A DNA stretch of 46,051 bases from CAYJDG01 sp964368875 (GCA_964368875.1 CAYJDG010000015.1:1-46051), one strand, 5' to 3'. Counted from the first letter of the stretch, positions 15,554-23,590 are shown. The notes: a model not told the origin generated them from the sequence alone. Made by a program: numbers and translations.

Positions 15554-17212
15554 TCAGCTTTCCTGGGTCATCCAGTTCCGCAGAACTGATACGGTTTCTT
15601 CAGGATACGCAGTGACAATGTCTTCGACCTTCTTGAGCGACGACGCTTTGACGCGACCTTCGACTTTTTGTACGTCGATAAGACTCTCGGATTCGTCGGC
15701 AAGCTCCGGTGTCTGGAACGACTCATTCATAAATGCGCCGGAGTTCGGGCCGGTCAGGGCCGGGTTGGCGGACATGCCTGGCAGAAGTTCGCTGTCAGGA
15801 ATGTCGTCCAGTTTCGGACCATCAGTCGCCAGCAGTTTTCCGACCATCGGCTGCAGGACTAGCAGCACGACGAGTATGATCATGATAGCGACAGTAATAA
15901 CTTCTGCGGCATCCAGCAGGTCAGCGCGTTCAAAGCCCATGACCTTGGTCGTGTCTTCTTCAGGTTCTGTCTGAATTTCAGCGAACTGCATGTTCACGAC
16001 TTCAAGGGAGTCGCCGCGTGTTGCGTTATAGCCGATTGCCGAACGCACGAGGGCGGCGATGCGGTCGAGCTCTTCGCTGGTGCGCGGTTTATAAGTTTTT
16101 TTGCCGTCTTTGTCGGTTTCGTAGGTGCCATCAACCAGCACGGCCACCGACAGCTGATTGACCTTGCCGGTTTCGTGGACGAGGTTACGGACGGTTTTGC
16201 TGATTTCGAAGTTGGTGGTTTCTTCGGTGCGGTTGCTGCTCGAAGTCGGCCCGCTGTCGCTGAGCAGATCGGCACCGCCGCCCGGCAGGTTGTTTTGAAC
16301 GGACACATTGTTAGAAGTGTTCGCTTCTTTTTCCGAGGAGCCTTCTTCAACCGTCTGGGTCGAACGCGCGACCTGACCTTCAGGATTATAGGACTCAGAG
16401 CTTTCATTGACGCGGTCAAAGTTCAGGTCAGCGGTGACGTTGGCGCGGACCTTGCCGATGCCAACGGTGCGGCCAACCAGATCTTCAATGGCCCGCGTGA
16501 CACGCTTCTCATAGTCGCGCTGCATCTGTTCGGCCTTGGTCGAGATGATCGTGTCATCGTCTGCGCCGCCTTCAGCAAGCAGGGTGCCTTCGCTGTCGAT
16601 CAGCGAGACGTTTTTAGGTTTCAGATCGGGGACAGCGGAGGCGACCAGTGACTGAATGCCCGCGATCTGTTCGCGGTCGAGTTTGGCACTGCCGCGCATG
16701 TGGATAAAGACGCTGGCCGAGGCCGGATTGCTTTCGCGACTAAAGAGTTCGCGCTGCGGCAGAACCAGATGTACGCGTGAGCTTTTAACCGGTTCAAGTG
16801 AATTGATGGTCTTGGACAGCTCACCCTCAAGGGCGCGGACCTGATTGATGTTCTGCACGAAGTTGGTCGTACCGAAACTGGATTGCTTGTCGAAAATTTC
16901 GTAGCCCAGTGAGCCGCCATTCGGCAGGCCATCTTGCGCCAGCAACATACGGGCACGGCCGACATCGGCGCCCGCGACCATAACCTTGGCGCCATCGGGG
17001 CTGATCTGATAACGGATTTTAAGTTCTTCGAGTTTGGCTGCAACCGACGAGCTGTCTTCGCTCGAGAGATCGGTGTAGAGCATCTTCATGTCGGGGCCGG
17101 TCATGCGCATCGATACGAAGACGAAGAACATCACCAGACCGAGCAGAATTGCGCCCAATACGCTCAGACGTCCGGGGCCGAGTTTTTTTAACGTCTCAAG
17201 CAGGCTGTTCAC
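15554..17212 (-). CDS. fliF: FliF, MS-ring protein
   Basis: FliF builds the inner-membrane MS ring that starts flagellum assembly. The 552-residue protein has an N-terminal membrane helix (LSVLGAILLGLVMFFVF), the YscJ-type ring-building motifs (MLYTDLSSEDSSSVAAKLEE, RVHLVLPQRELFSRE) and a low-complexity Ser/Asn/Glu loop. A second helix follows (VITVAIMIILVVLLVL), and the extreme C-terminus (TVSVLRNWMTQES) is the FliG-binding motif. It is the first gene of the long minus-strand operon and has a sigma-54 promoter 56-71 bases upstream. Confidence 0.97.
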   Translation of the reverse strand: MNSLLETLKKLGPGRLSVLGAILLGLVMFFVFVSMRMTGPDMKMLYTDLSSEDSSSVAAKLEELKIRYQISPDGAKVMVAGADVGRARMLLAQDGLPNGGSLGYEIFDKQSSFGTTNFVQNINQVRALEGELSKTINSLEPVKSSRVHLVLPQRELFSRESNPASASVFIHMRGSAKLDREQIAGIQSLVASAVPDLKPKNVSLIDSEGTLLAEGGADDDTIISTKAEQMQRDYEKRVTRAIEDLVGRTVGIGKVRANVTADLNFDRVNESSESYNPEGQVARSTQTVEEGSSEKEANTSNNVSVQNNLPGGGADLLSDSGPTSSSNRTEETTNFEISKTVRNLVHETGKVNQLSVAVLVDGTYETDKDGKKTYKPRTSEELDRIAALVRSAIGYNATRGDSLEVVNMQFAEIQTEPEEDTTKVMGFERADLLDAAEVITVAIMIILVVLLVLQPMVGKLLATDGPKLDDIPDSELLPGMSANPALTGPNSGAFMNESFQTPELADESESLIDVQKVEGRVKASSLKKVEDIVTAYPEETVSVLRNWMTQES

Positions 17213-17267
17213 AGTTCCAATCCCATTAACTTTTTTACTTTTTTTGCAGGGTTACGCAGAGAGGCTA

Positions 17268-17283
17268 TGCAGGCTTTGGGCCA
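17268..17283 (-). promoter_or_regulatory. Sigma-54 promoter of the fliF operon
   Basis: Minus strand reads TGGCCC-A-AAGC-CTGCA. GG and GC are exactly 10 bases apart, and TGGC and TGCA match the consensus TGGCACG-N4-TTGCA. Transcription would start near 17256, leaving a leader of about 45 bases before the fliF ATG. Confidence 0.6.
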
Positions 17284-17418
17284 AGATAGAATATGGATAT
17301 TCGTCTTTATTATACATTTTTTTAAGGAATCTTTCCATAGATGTTGACGAAAAGCTTATATGATTCAAGGTGGTTATGGGAATTTCTTCAAGTGAAGCGC
17401 GGGTTTGGCGGGAAAAGG

Positions 17419-17444
17419 TTAACAAGTAATTAAAAAAAGATTAA
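17419..17444. promoter_or_regulatory. Two overlapping CtrA boxes
   Basis: TTAA occurs at 17419-17422, 17430-17433 and 17441-17444, each pair separated by exactly 7 bases. This gives two TTAA-N7-TTAA CtrA sites that share the middle half-site with an 11-base period, one DNA turn, so all half-sites face the same side. The site lies between the fliF and FlaG-like promoters. Confidence 0.6.
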
Positions 17445-17539
17445 AAAAGTATTACTGTCAGTCTTGAGTAATCACGCCATAGACGGAAGTAACTGATTTG
17501 CAGGCGTTCCTAATATTCAATAATGATGTCAAGGAAAAC

Positions 17540-17569
17540 TTGACGAGGACTTGCAAATAAGTGTAGTAT
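17540..17569 (+). promoter_or_regulatory. Sigma-70 promoter for the FlaG-like gene
   Basis: TTGACG (17540-17545), an 18-base spacer and TAGTAT (17564-17569) match TTGACA/TATAAT at 5/6 and 4/6. Transcription would begin near 17577, about 50 bases before the ATG at 17627. Confidence 0.5.
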
Positions 17570-17626
17570 GGATATATGGGAGTATAGCGTTCACAGGGGT
17601 GTGACCGCTTGTTAAGGGTAGTAAGT

Positions 17627-18154
17627 ATGATCGAGGCTGTCAACGCCGCCATTTCTACTGCACCGTCTGTTCGGGCCATGGCCCAGCAGGTCGCCAGCGT
17701 CGAGTCCTTCTCGGCGAACCCCGCCAATATTCAAAAGGCGGCGATGTCGACCGCGTATTCCAGCAAATACATTCAACTCGCGCCGGATATCAAACCGATC
17801 TTCGTGGTGCGTGATACGAATACCGGTGAAGCGGTTCGCCAGTTCCCGACCGAGGGTCAGATTCGCGCCTATCAACGCGCCCAGGAATCCCGCGCCAACG
17901 CCAAGGCCGAAGCACAGTTTGAAGCGCAAATCGGTGGCAATGATGCCGCCAAAGCCGCAGTCCTCGTCGAGAGCAGCGTCCAGTACAAAGAAGTGCGCCA
18001 GCAAATTAAACAGCCTGATGCTCCGCCACCGCCACTGCCGGGCCAGACCAAAGTTGAAGTGAAGTCTAATTTCCAAGCTGATATCAATCTGCCAGGTACG
18101 GTAAAAACCGGCGGGTCTGGCCAAACCGGATCTTCGTTCTCGGCTAGCGTTTAA
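17627..18154 (+). CDS. FlaG-like small protein of the flagellar cluster
   Basis: The ATG at 17627 is preferred over the in-frame TTG at 17609 because AAGGG lies about 8 bases before it. The 175-residue protein contains IFVVRDTNTGEAVRQFPTEGQIRAYQR at about residues 55-81. Its 'V.D..TGE.VRQ.P.E' core is the conserved C-terminal strand motif of FlaG proteins. Alanine-rich helices, a PPPPLPG stretch and a Ser/Gly tail follow. FlaG influences filament length in some bacteria, but this protein is longer and the motif is central, so equivalence is only an inference. It stands divergent to fliF with its own promoter and terminator. Confidence 0.55.
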   Translation: MIEAVNAAISTAPSVRAMAQQVASVESFSANPANIQKAAMSTAYSSKYIQLAPDIKPIFVVRDTNTGEAVRQFPTEGQIRAYQRAQESRANAKAEAQFEAQIGGNDAAKAAVLVESSVQYKEVRQQIKQPDAPPPPLPGQTKVEVKSNFQADINLPGTVKTGGSGQTGSSFSASV

Positions 18155-18181
18155 GGTTGGTCTCTGGGAGATAGGTAAAAG

Positions 18182-18213
18182 CAGGGATGATGCAAATCAT
18201 CCCTGAATTTTTT
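18182..18213 (+). terminator. Strong intrinsic terminator
   Basis: A perfect 10-bp stem (CAGGGATGAT / ATCATCCCTG) with loop GCAA is followed by AATTTTTT. It ends the FlaG-like transcript 28 bases after its stop. The converging flaF gene ends at 18229, and the reverse strand also gives a short T-run, so it may serve both. Confidence 0.9.
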
Positions 18214-18228
18214 GGTTGATCTCCTAAG

Positions 18229-18645
18229 TTAGCCCGAAACGGGCTTGGTCATCAAACCCGCAGCGATTTCGCGGTTGATGTTGATGAGGATGTTGAGCTT
18301 CTCGCGGTCAGGTTCGGCGAGAATATCCATCGAGCGTTTGAAAACAAATCCGGCGAGATTGATGATGTTGGTGCGAAGGGGTGGTGGGGTGGTCGCGCCG
18401 TCGTTCATGGCGTGGTCATAGAACAAAACCCAGATCTGGCGGTTGTACTTGAGAGTTTCTTCCACCGCATTGCTGGCGCGGTTGTCCCAGCCGCTTTGGA
18501 GATCCTGTAATTTACGGGCCGCCTTGAGCAAAGCCTGCGCTTCGACATCCCGTTTATCGGCATGTTTGCGGGCCAGCGCGCCGTAGCTGCCGCTGGCTTT
18601 ACCATAGGGCATCTTACTGGGGGGCGGTTTTTTGGTGCTGGACAT
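18229..18645 (-). CDS. flaF: FlaF, flagellin synthesis/secretion regulator
   Basis: FlaF is an alphaproteobacterial protein needed for flagellin production and acts opposite FlbT. The 138-residue product has the family core NRQIWVLFYDHAM, then LRTNIINLAGFVFKRSMDIL and LNILININREIAAGL. It overlaps the end of flbT by 32 bases when started at 18645. A second ATG at 18612, just after the flbT stop, would give a 127-residue protein starting MPYGKASGSYG, which resembles usual FlaF N-termini. Neither start has a clear Shine-Dalgarno. Confidence 0.88.
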   Translation of the reverse strand: MSSTKKPPPSKMPYGKASGSYGALARKHADKRDVEAQALLKAARKLQDLQSGWDNRASNAVEETLKYNRQIWVLFYDHAMNDGATTPPPLRTNIINLAGFVFKRSMDILAEPDREKLNILININREIAAGLMTKPVSG

Positions 18646-19021
18646 GCTCGAGCAATTCTTTTTCGTGACCGATCAGGTCTTTCGCTTCACGCAGGGCTTT
18701 GTAGTAATGACCTTCGATGATCTGTTCGTTGATCTTCATAAAGAAAACCGCGGTCGATGGCGCAGCCGTCTGAATAATCTTGAGCAGCTCGAAATACTTG
18801 GGATGATACTCACGCGGGTTGCGGGCGAGATACATACACTGAACTAAAAAATAAACCTTCTTGCACGGCGTGTCAGCTTCTTCTTCCTGCAGAACATCTT
18901 TTTCGCGCAGGATCGGCGCTTCACCGGAAATGTGCAGGCGGGTGCGCTGGTTGTCGTTGGTGATAACGGCGGTACCGATGAGGATTTTTTCGCCTGGTTT
19001 TAAATCGATGATGAGGGCCAT
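18614..19021 (-). CDS. flbT: FlbT, post-transcriptional flagellin repressor
   Basis: FlbT binds the 5' untranslated region of flagellin mRNA and promotes its decay in Caulobacter. The 135-residue protein matches the family: MALIIDLKPGEKILIGTAVI, the NDNQRTRLHISGEAPILRE stretch, VYFLVQCMYLARNPREYHP and EGHYYKALREAKDLI. It is translated upstream of, and overlaps, flaF. It lies 40 bases downstream of the flagellin-like gene, which suggests one transcript. Confidence 0.93.
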   Translation of the reverse strand: MALIIDLKPGEKILIGTAVITNDNQRTRLHISGEAPILREKDVLQEEEADTPCKKVYFLVQCMYLARNPREYHPKYFELLKIIQTAAPSTAVFFMKINEQIIEGHYYKALREAKDLIGHEKELLEHVQHQKTAPQ

Positions 19022-19061
19022 AGTCAGGATTCTCCTTTTGGCGGTTGGAATTCTTCCGGGT

Positions 19062-19907
19062 TTAGAACTGTTTCAAAAGATGTTGCTGGGCTTCGGAGGC
19101 GAGCGGGTCTTCGGTTTGCGCCAGTTGCTGGCGGACCTGTAAGACCAATAGGTTGGCCGCTTCATCGCCAAGATCGTTGAGCTGAATCGTGCTCGCCCCG
19201 GCGTTGAGAGTCTCAATCGTATTTTGTGAAAATTCCTGCCGCGTCTGAATCAGCATCATGTCGGATGTGACCTGATGGCGCAGAGTGATCGCGATATCGA
19301 TGCCGTTCATCACGTCGATGCGGCTATCCTGCACTTTAAACAATGACGAGAAATCAGGTTTGCGGAATTCAAGACCTTTCGCGGTCAGGTCGTAGCCCTG
19401 AGTCTGCAAATCGCTGTTGGAATTTTTCTCCCCAAACGATGTGACGAGCGTATCACCCTTGAGAAGGTTGACGCCTTTACCGCTGACGGCATTGACGGTG
19501 GCATCGATCTTGGCAAGGACGGCCTGGAAACGGGTTTCGAGATCGGCGAGGCGGTCTTTGTTGCCTTCATAACCGGCAGATGTCTTCAGCGTATCGCGGG
19601 CGCGGATGGTGATGCCGCCGGCCTCTTCGATCATAGCGATGACCTCGTTGATGGTATCGCGGGCGGCTTGCAGCGTGGTAATACTCTTGTCGAGGCCGTC
19701 GAGTAATTTCCCGATGTCCTGCGCTTTTTGATTGAGTGAGGTCACGGCGATGGTCGTCGTTTCGGTTGCGGAAATGGTTTTGATTGGCGCAGAAGCGGCT
19801 TTATCAGCGCTGACATTTTTAGACGCACTCGTGCCGCCAGTTTGCGCGGTGTTCAAGCCGAGCAGGCGGGATGTCAGAGTCGTTGTTGAGGGAATGTCGG
19901 TCGCCAC
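19062..19907 (-). CDS. Flagellin-like protein with reduced N-terminal domain
   Basis: The C-terminus ANLLVLQVRQQLAQTEDPLASEAQQHLLKQF-like end follows the flagellin D0/D1 signature (A-N-L-L-x-L-Q-x-R-Q-Q-L). A region near residues 55-105 (QKAQDIGKLLDGLDKSITTL, then AARDTINEVIAMIEEAGGI and IRARDTLKT) fits an inner flagellin helix. The usual N-terminal stretch (S-I-N-T-N with RISTG) is missing and replaced by about 45 Ser/Thr/Ala residues. At 281 residues it is near normal flagellin length, but its N-terminal D0 helix is not recognisable. The start is GTG, with AAGGA 10 bases before it. It lies directly upstream of flbT and flaF, which regulate flagellins. Confidence 0.7.
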   Translation of the reverse strand: MATDIPSTTTLTSRLLGLNTAQTGGTSASKNVSADKAASAPIKTISATETTTIAVTSLNQKAQDIGKLLDGLDKSITTLQAARDTINEVIAMIEEAGGITIRARDTLKTSAGYEGNKDRLADLETRFQAVLAKIDATVNAVSGKGVNLLKGDTLVTSFGEKNSNSDLQTQGYDLTAKGLEFRKPDFSSLFKVQDSRIDVMNGIDIAITLRHQVTSDMMLIQTRQEFSQNTIETLNAGASTIQLNDLGDEAANLLVLQVRQQLAQTEDPLASEAQQHLLKQF

Positions 19908-19941
19908 GTGCGCTTAATCCTTTCTAGGAGTAATATCTATT

Positions 19942-19963
19942 AAAGGCGACATCCTGCGCCTTT
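19942..19963 (-). promoter_or_regulatory. Leader hairpin upstream of the flagellin-like gene
   Basis: AAAGGCG and CGCCTTT form a perfect 7-bp stem around an 8-base loop, 35 bases before the GTG start. FlbT is known to act on flagellin mRNA leaders, so this hairpin is a candidate site; that link is inference. Confidence 0.45.
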
Positions 19964-19992
19964 GCACTACTTTAATCTTAAGAAGAAAATGG

Positions 19993-20007
19993 TTAAGGAC
20001 CCGTTAA
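19993..20007 (-). promoter_or_regulatory. CtrA box upstream of the flagellin-like gene
   Basis: TTAA (19993-19996), 7 bases, TTAA (20004-20007) is an exact CtrA half-site pair. It lies in the 105-base gap between fliK and the flagellin-like gene, 86 bases before the latter's start. It suggests this gene has its own cell-cycle-regulated promoter. Confidence 0.5.
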
Positions 20008-20012
20008 GAACC

Positions 20013-21515
20013 TTAAGCGTAGATATTATAACGGGTTAGCCCGGTCGCAGGATCCGTATAAACCGGAGTCATGGTGCTGTCGACCACTTCAACGGCTGCG
20101 TCAGCCGACCAGGCGGATTTCTGGCCTGAAGACCCACCATCCTGTCCCATCGCCTGCTGGAAGGCATTGTCCTGTGCCAGATCGAAGGTCAGGGATGAGC
20201 CATCCGTCTGCACTCCAGCCTGATTAAGGGCATTTTCGAGGGCGTGGGCATTGCGCTGGAACATGGCGAGCGTATCGGCTTTTTCGAGCACGACATGGAC
20301 CTTGAGCGGCTCACCGCGTTCATAACGCATTTTCAGTTGCAGTTTGCCAAGCTCCGGTGGATCGAGCTGAACGGCGAGGGTCTGCGTACCGTTACTATTC
20401 TGCGCGTTGCGCACGATCAGCGCGGCCACGGCCTGTGTCGCTGGTTGCGACTGTGTAGCGGTGATGTTTTGCAGAACCGGGTTGGTCACGCCGCCGCTTT
20501 GCGCCGGAGTTGCAGTCAGGGTTGTCGCCGCGAGAAGCGGGTCGAAACTTCCTGTGAGACTGGAATCAGTCCCGGCGGCAGTATTGGCAGCGAGTGCAGA
20601 GGTGAAGCCGGGGCCGGAGGCATCCGCACTCACATGCTGCATCACACCTTTGATCGCAGTATCGGAACCAGCTGATGCGCTGCCAGGGGCTGCAACCGGG
20701 GTCGCGACAGGGGCACTAGCCGCGGGGGCGGTGTACAGGCTGACGCTGCCATAGCGTGACGGCTTGACCGTCAGACGGAATTCGACCGGATCGAAGCCTT
20801 CGCTGTCATCTTCAGCAGGTTGCATCAGGCTGACAACCTGTGCAAGCGCGGTATCAGCAACCTTATCAACTGTGGCATCGGCGGATGCAACGACCTGCGC
20901 GGAGATGACTTTATCCGGCGTGACAGGTTTGACTGATCCGGTTTCGGCAGCATCGGGCAGGAACGAGATAATCGACAGCGCACTGTCATCGGGCAATGAA
21001 TCAGTCGCGGTAACTGGCTCAGTCGTCATCGCGGAATCAGAGACGGCGGCGAGTTTGGTCATCAGGTTCGTCATTTCAGACGGGCTTAAGCCCGCGGCGA
21101 TCAGGCGCGGATCGGCCTCACCTTCAGGCACGGCAACATCAGACGGCACACCCGGAGTCAGGGCGGCGATCAGTTCAGTGTTGAATGTGGTTGTACCATC
21201 GGCATTGACGAGAGTTGTGGCTGAGACACCTTCCGGCAGAACCAGCATCGCCGGGTCCATATTAAATGTGCCGCCGAATTTCACCGGGACGACGTTTTCA
21301 TCGCTGGACACGTCCGTGTCCATGTTAACTGCGAAGCTCTGGTTTGAACCCATCAGGTTAGCAAGCAAAGCTGACATGAACGACGGATCATCCGACGAGG
21401 TATCCTCGACATCGCTGGTGCCGTTGCTTTTCTTCTCGATACTTGCCCGCGACGACGCGGTTGGCGGTGCGGTGTGAACGGGGGCAGGGGCGGCAGCTGG
21501 AATGTAAGAGCTCAT
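20013..21515 (-). CDS. fliK: FliK, hook-length control protein
   Basis: FliK is the secreted ruler that ends hook growth and switches export specificity. The 500-residue protein is long, Ser/Thr/Ala/Pro-rich and low in complexity for the first 350 residues. It then has the conserved Flg_hook domain: TLAVQLDPPELGKLQLKMRY, PLKVHVVLEKADTLAMFQRN and ALENALNQAGVQTDGSSLTF. It is the last gene of the flgI-flgJ-flgN-fliK row, 24 bases after the FlgN-like gene. Confidence 0.92.
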   Translation of the reverse strand: MSSYIPAAAPAPVHTAPPTASSRASIEKKSNGTSDVEDTSSDDPSFMSALLANLMGSNQSFAVNMDTDVSSDENVVPVKFGGTFNMDPAMLVLPEGVSATTLVNADGTTTFNTELIAALTPGVPSDVAVPEGEADPRLIAAGLSPSEMTNLMTKLAAVSDSAMTTEPVTATDSLPDDSALSIISFLPDAAETGSVKPVTPDKVISAQVVASADATVDKVADTALAQVVSLMQPAEDDSEGFDPVEFRLTVKPSRYGSVSLYTAPAASAPVATPVAAPGSASAGSDTAIKGVMQHVSADASGPGFTSALAANTAAGTDSSLTGSFDPLLAATTLTATPAQSGGVTNPVLQNITATQSQPATQAVAALIVRNAQNSNGTQTLAVQLDPPELGKLQLKMRYERGEPLKVHVVLEKADTLAMFQRNAHALENALNQAGVQTDGSSLTFDLAQDNAFQQAMGQDGGSSGQKSAWSADAAVEVVDSTMTPVYTDPATGLTRYNIYA

Positions 21516-21539
21516 GAGAGAGGCCTTTCTTAAAATGTA

Positions 21540-22013
21540 CTAAAAGGATTCGTTGATGGCAGTCGCGAGCGGTTTCGCGCCTGCGGATTCAGTCAGCACG
21601 CCGGCGGAGCCATATTGGATTTTTTCCTGCTGCACGGCATGACGTGCAGCATCGATCAGGCGTTCATGCAGACGGCGCATGCTCTCAGCCATTTTCGAGG
21701 CAAGCGACATGGCCTGATCGGCGATGACGGCGAGTTCGGCTTGTTCAACCGCCACGCGCGTGCGCAGGCTGTGATCGGCAAGCTTGATCGCGGCGGAGCG
21801 GGCCTGGACTTCACGCACGCGGTATTCGTAATCGCGCGACAGAACTTCCTTGTCCGGCTGGAGGCTGAGGAATTTTTTGGTATCACCCGCGCGGATCGCG
21901 TCGACTTCCTGCAGGTAGACATGTTTGAGATCACTCATCAGCGCGAGCAGGCTGCTGAGGACTTTTTCCGGTGAGCTGGCGGACAGGGCAGGTTCGGCGG
22001 TTGGCAGGTTCAT
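21540..22013 (-). CDS. flgN: FlgN-like export chaperone
   Basis: The 157-residue protein is helical throughout with coiled-coil character (SSLLALMSDLKHVYLQEVDA, FLSLQPDKEVLSRDYEYRV, VAVEQAELAVIADQAMSLA). This is typical of FlgN, the chaperone for hook-junction proteins FlgK and FlgL. Its place between flgJ and fliK supports a flagellar role. FlgN sequences are poorly conserved, so the name rests on predicted fold and position. FlgK and FlgL are not in this window. Confidence 0.65.
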   Translation of the reverse strand: MNLPTAEPALSASSPEKVLSSLLALMSDLKHVYLQEVDAIRAGDTKKFLSLQPDKEVLSRDYEYRVREVQARSAAIKLADHSLRTRVAVEQAELAVIADQAMSLASKMAESMRRLHERLIDAARHAVQQEKIQYGSAGVLTESAGAKPLATAINESF

Positions 22014-22022
22014 GTCGGGCTC

Positions 22023-22388
22023 CTAAGGATTAACGTGGGGATTGGCGTTGTGTTCCTGAATGCGGATCAGGTCAGCTTTGATTTGTGAGGCGAGGCCGAT
22101 GCCGCCCTGTCTTGCAACCATCTTGCCGTATTCCTGGACCATCATATCGCGGAAGACTTCTTCGCCCTTGCCGCCGCCGAACGTGTCGTTGACTTCGACC
22201 ATTTCAAACATCGGCTTGAGCATTTCACTGATGAAGACTGCTTCGAAATCTTCAGCCGCCGCGTCAGTGCGCTTCGTATCCTTGGATTTAACTGCATCAT
22301 CAAGCGCCGAGGCGGCCTTGCCGGTCGGGCTGGCCAACCCTTGCAGGGTCGGTGCGAGTGCGGTGGCTGGGTTCGTACCTAAGTTCAT
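22023..22388 (-). CDS. flgJ: FlgJ-type rod-binding protein (no muramidase domain)
   Basis: The frame extends upstream into flgI, but the ATG at 22388, one base after the flgI stop, is the natural start and gives 121 residues. The core AAEDFEAVFISEMLKPMFEM and VFRDMMVQEYGKMVARQGGI match the rod-binding domain of FlgJ, which caps the growing rod. There is no peptidoglycan hydrolase domain, as is usual in alphaproteobacteria, so a separate muramidase should exist elsewhere. Confidence 0.9.
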   Translation of the reverse strand: MNLGTNPATALAPTLQGLASPTGKAASALDDAVKSKDTKRTDAAAEDFEAVFISEMLKPMFEMVEVNDTFGGGKGEEVFRDMMVQEYGKMVARQGGIGLASQIKADLIRIQEHNANPHVNP

Positions 22389-22389
22389 C

Positions 22390-23541
22390 TTAGAGCGTCT
22401 CGATTTCTGCTTGCAGGGCACCTGCAGCCTTGATGGCTTGCAGGATGGTGATGATGTCGCGGGGGCCAACACCCAGTTTATTGAGGCCGGTGACGAGGTC
22501 TTGCAGGGTCACACCGTCTTCAAGTACGGCGAGCTTGACGTTGTCGCCCTGATTGACGGTGATGTCCGAGCGCGGCACCACTTGGGTCGTTCCGGTTTCA
22601 GAGAACGGGTTCGGCTGGCTGACCTGCGGGGTTTCGTTGATCTTGATGGTCAGGTTGCCCTGGGCAATCGCGACCGTCGAGATCCGTACATCCGAGCCCA
22701 TGACGATCGTGCCGGAGTTTTCGTCGATGACGACCTTGGCAATCTGGTCGGGCTGGATCGGCAGTTGTTCGATATCGGTGATCAGATCGGTGATCGAACC
22801 GGGATAAGTCGATGGTTTGCTGAGCACGACCGTGCCGTCATTCTTGGCCGAGGCTAGTTCGGCATTGGTAAAGCCGTTGATGGCGCGGGCAATACGGCGG
22901 GCGGTGGTGAAATCAGGATTGCGTAAAGACAGGCTGACGCTTTGCAGAGCGTTGAGATCAAAATCGATTTCTTTCTCAACCGTTGCGCCTGAGGCAATGC
23001 GGCCACGGGTCGGCGTGTTCTGAGTAACAGTCTGGGCGGCCCCGCCGGCGGCGAAACCGGAAATGGCAATCGGGCCTTGCGAGACGGCGTAGACATCGCC
23101 ATCAGCACCCATCAGAGGTGTAACGAGAAGAGTACCACCTTGCAGGCTCTTGGCGTCGCCAAGCGTCGAGACGGTGACATCGATACGGGAACCCTGATTG
23201 GCAAACGGGGGCAGGGTACCTGTGACCATAACGGCGGCGACGTTGCCAGTGTTCAGGTTCTGACCACGGACGTTGACGCCGAGGCGCTCCAGCATGGCGA
23301 TCAGGGATTGTTCGGTGAAGGGCGAATTGTTCAGCTTATCGCCCGTGCCGTTGAGGCCGACGACAAGACCGTACCCGATCAGGGCGTTATCCCGCACGCC
23401 TTCGATGGCGACGATGTCCTTGATCCGGGTCGTTCCGGCTTCGGCTGGGGTGATCCAGAGCAGCGGCACGGCGAAAAAGGTCCGCAGGAGCAGCAGGCCC
23501 ATCTTTGAAAACTTGTTGTCTGTTGTCAGCATCGCAAACAT
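22390..23541 (-). CDS. flgI: FlgI, flagellar P-ring protein
   Basis: FlgI forms the periplasmic P ring around the rod. It has a signal peptide (KMGLLLLRTFFAVPLLWITPAEA, cut after AEA) followed by GTTRIKDIVAIEGVRDNALIG-type sequence. It also has the family motifs LVVGLNGTGDKLNNSPFTEQ, ARRIARAINGFTNAE and VVIDENSGTIVMGSDVRIS. The frame continues upstream to a TTG at 23607, but that lies within the sigma-54 promoter. The ATG at 23541 is therefore chosen, preceded by GGGTGG, giving 383 residues. Confidence 0.95.
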   Translation of the reverse strand: MFAMLTTDNKFSKMGLLLLRTFFAVPLLWITPAEAGTTRIKDIVAIEGVRDNALIGYGLVVGLNGTGDKLNNSPFTEQSLIAMLERLGVNVRGQNLNTGNVAAVMVTGTLPPFANQGSRIDVTVSTLGDAKSLQGGTLLVTPLMGADGDVYAVSQGPIAISGFAAGGAAQTVTQNTPTRGRIASGATVEKEIDFDLNALQSVSLSLRNPDFTTARRIARAINGFTNAELASAKNDGTVVLSKPSTYPGSITDLITDIEQLPIQPDQIAKVVIDENSGTIVMGSDVRISTVAIAQGNLTIKINETPQVSQPNPFSETGTTQVVPRSDITVNQGDNVKLAVLEDGVTLQDLVTGLNKLGVGPRDIITILQAIKAAGALQAEIETL

Positions 23542-23590
23542 CTCAACCACCCGGTTTTTTGTTACGGATACAGTGATCCGTGTTTTATCT

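Larger units (their letters stand above)
17213..17626. other. Divergent regulatory region between fliF and a FlaG-like gene
   Basis: These 414 bases carry no gene I can support; short open frames here lack coding character. They hold a sigma-54 element facing fliF (17268-17283), two overlapping CtrA boxes (17419-17444) and a sigma-70 promoter facing the plus-strand gene (17540-17569). The stretch is clearly more AT-rich than its surroundings, with long A runs around the CtrA boxes. Confidence 0.7.

Noticed and set aside
17458..17727. 89-residue minus-strand frame across the fliF/FlaG-like gap
   Set aside because: It runs over the sigma-70 promoter and start of the FlaG-like gene, with no ribosome site or family pattern.
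22389..22472. Longer FlgJ start inside flgI
   Set aside because: The extra 28 residues are in the wrong frame of flgI and unlike FlgJ; the ATG right after the flgI stop fits the family.
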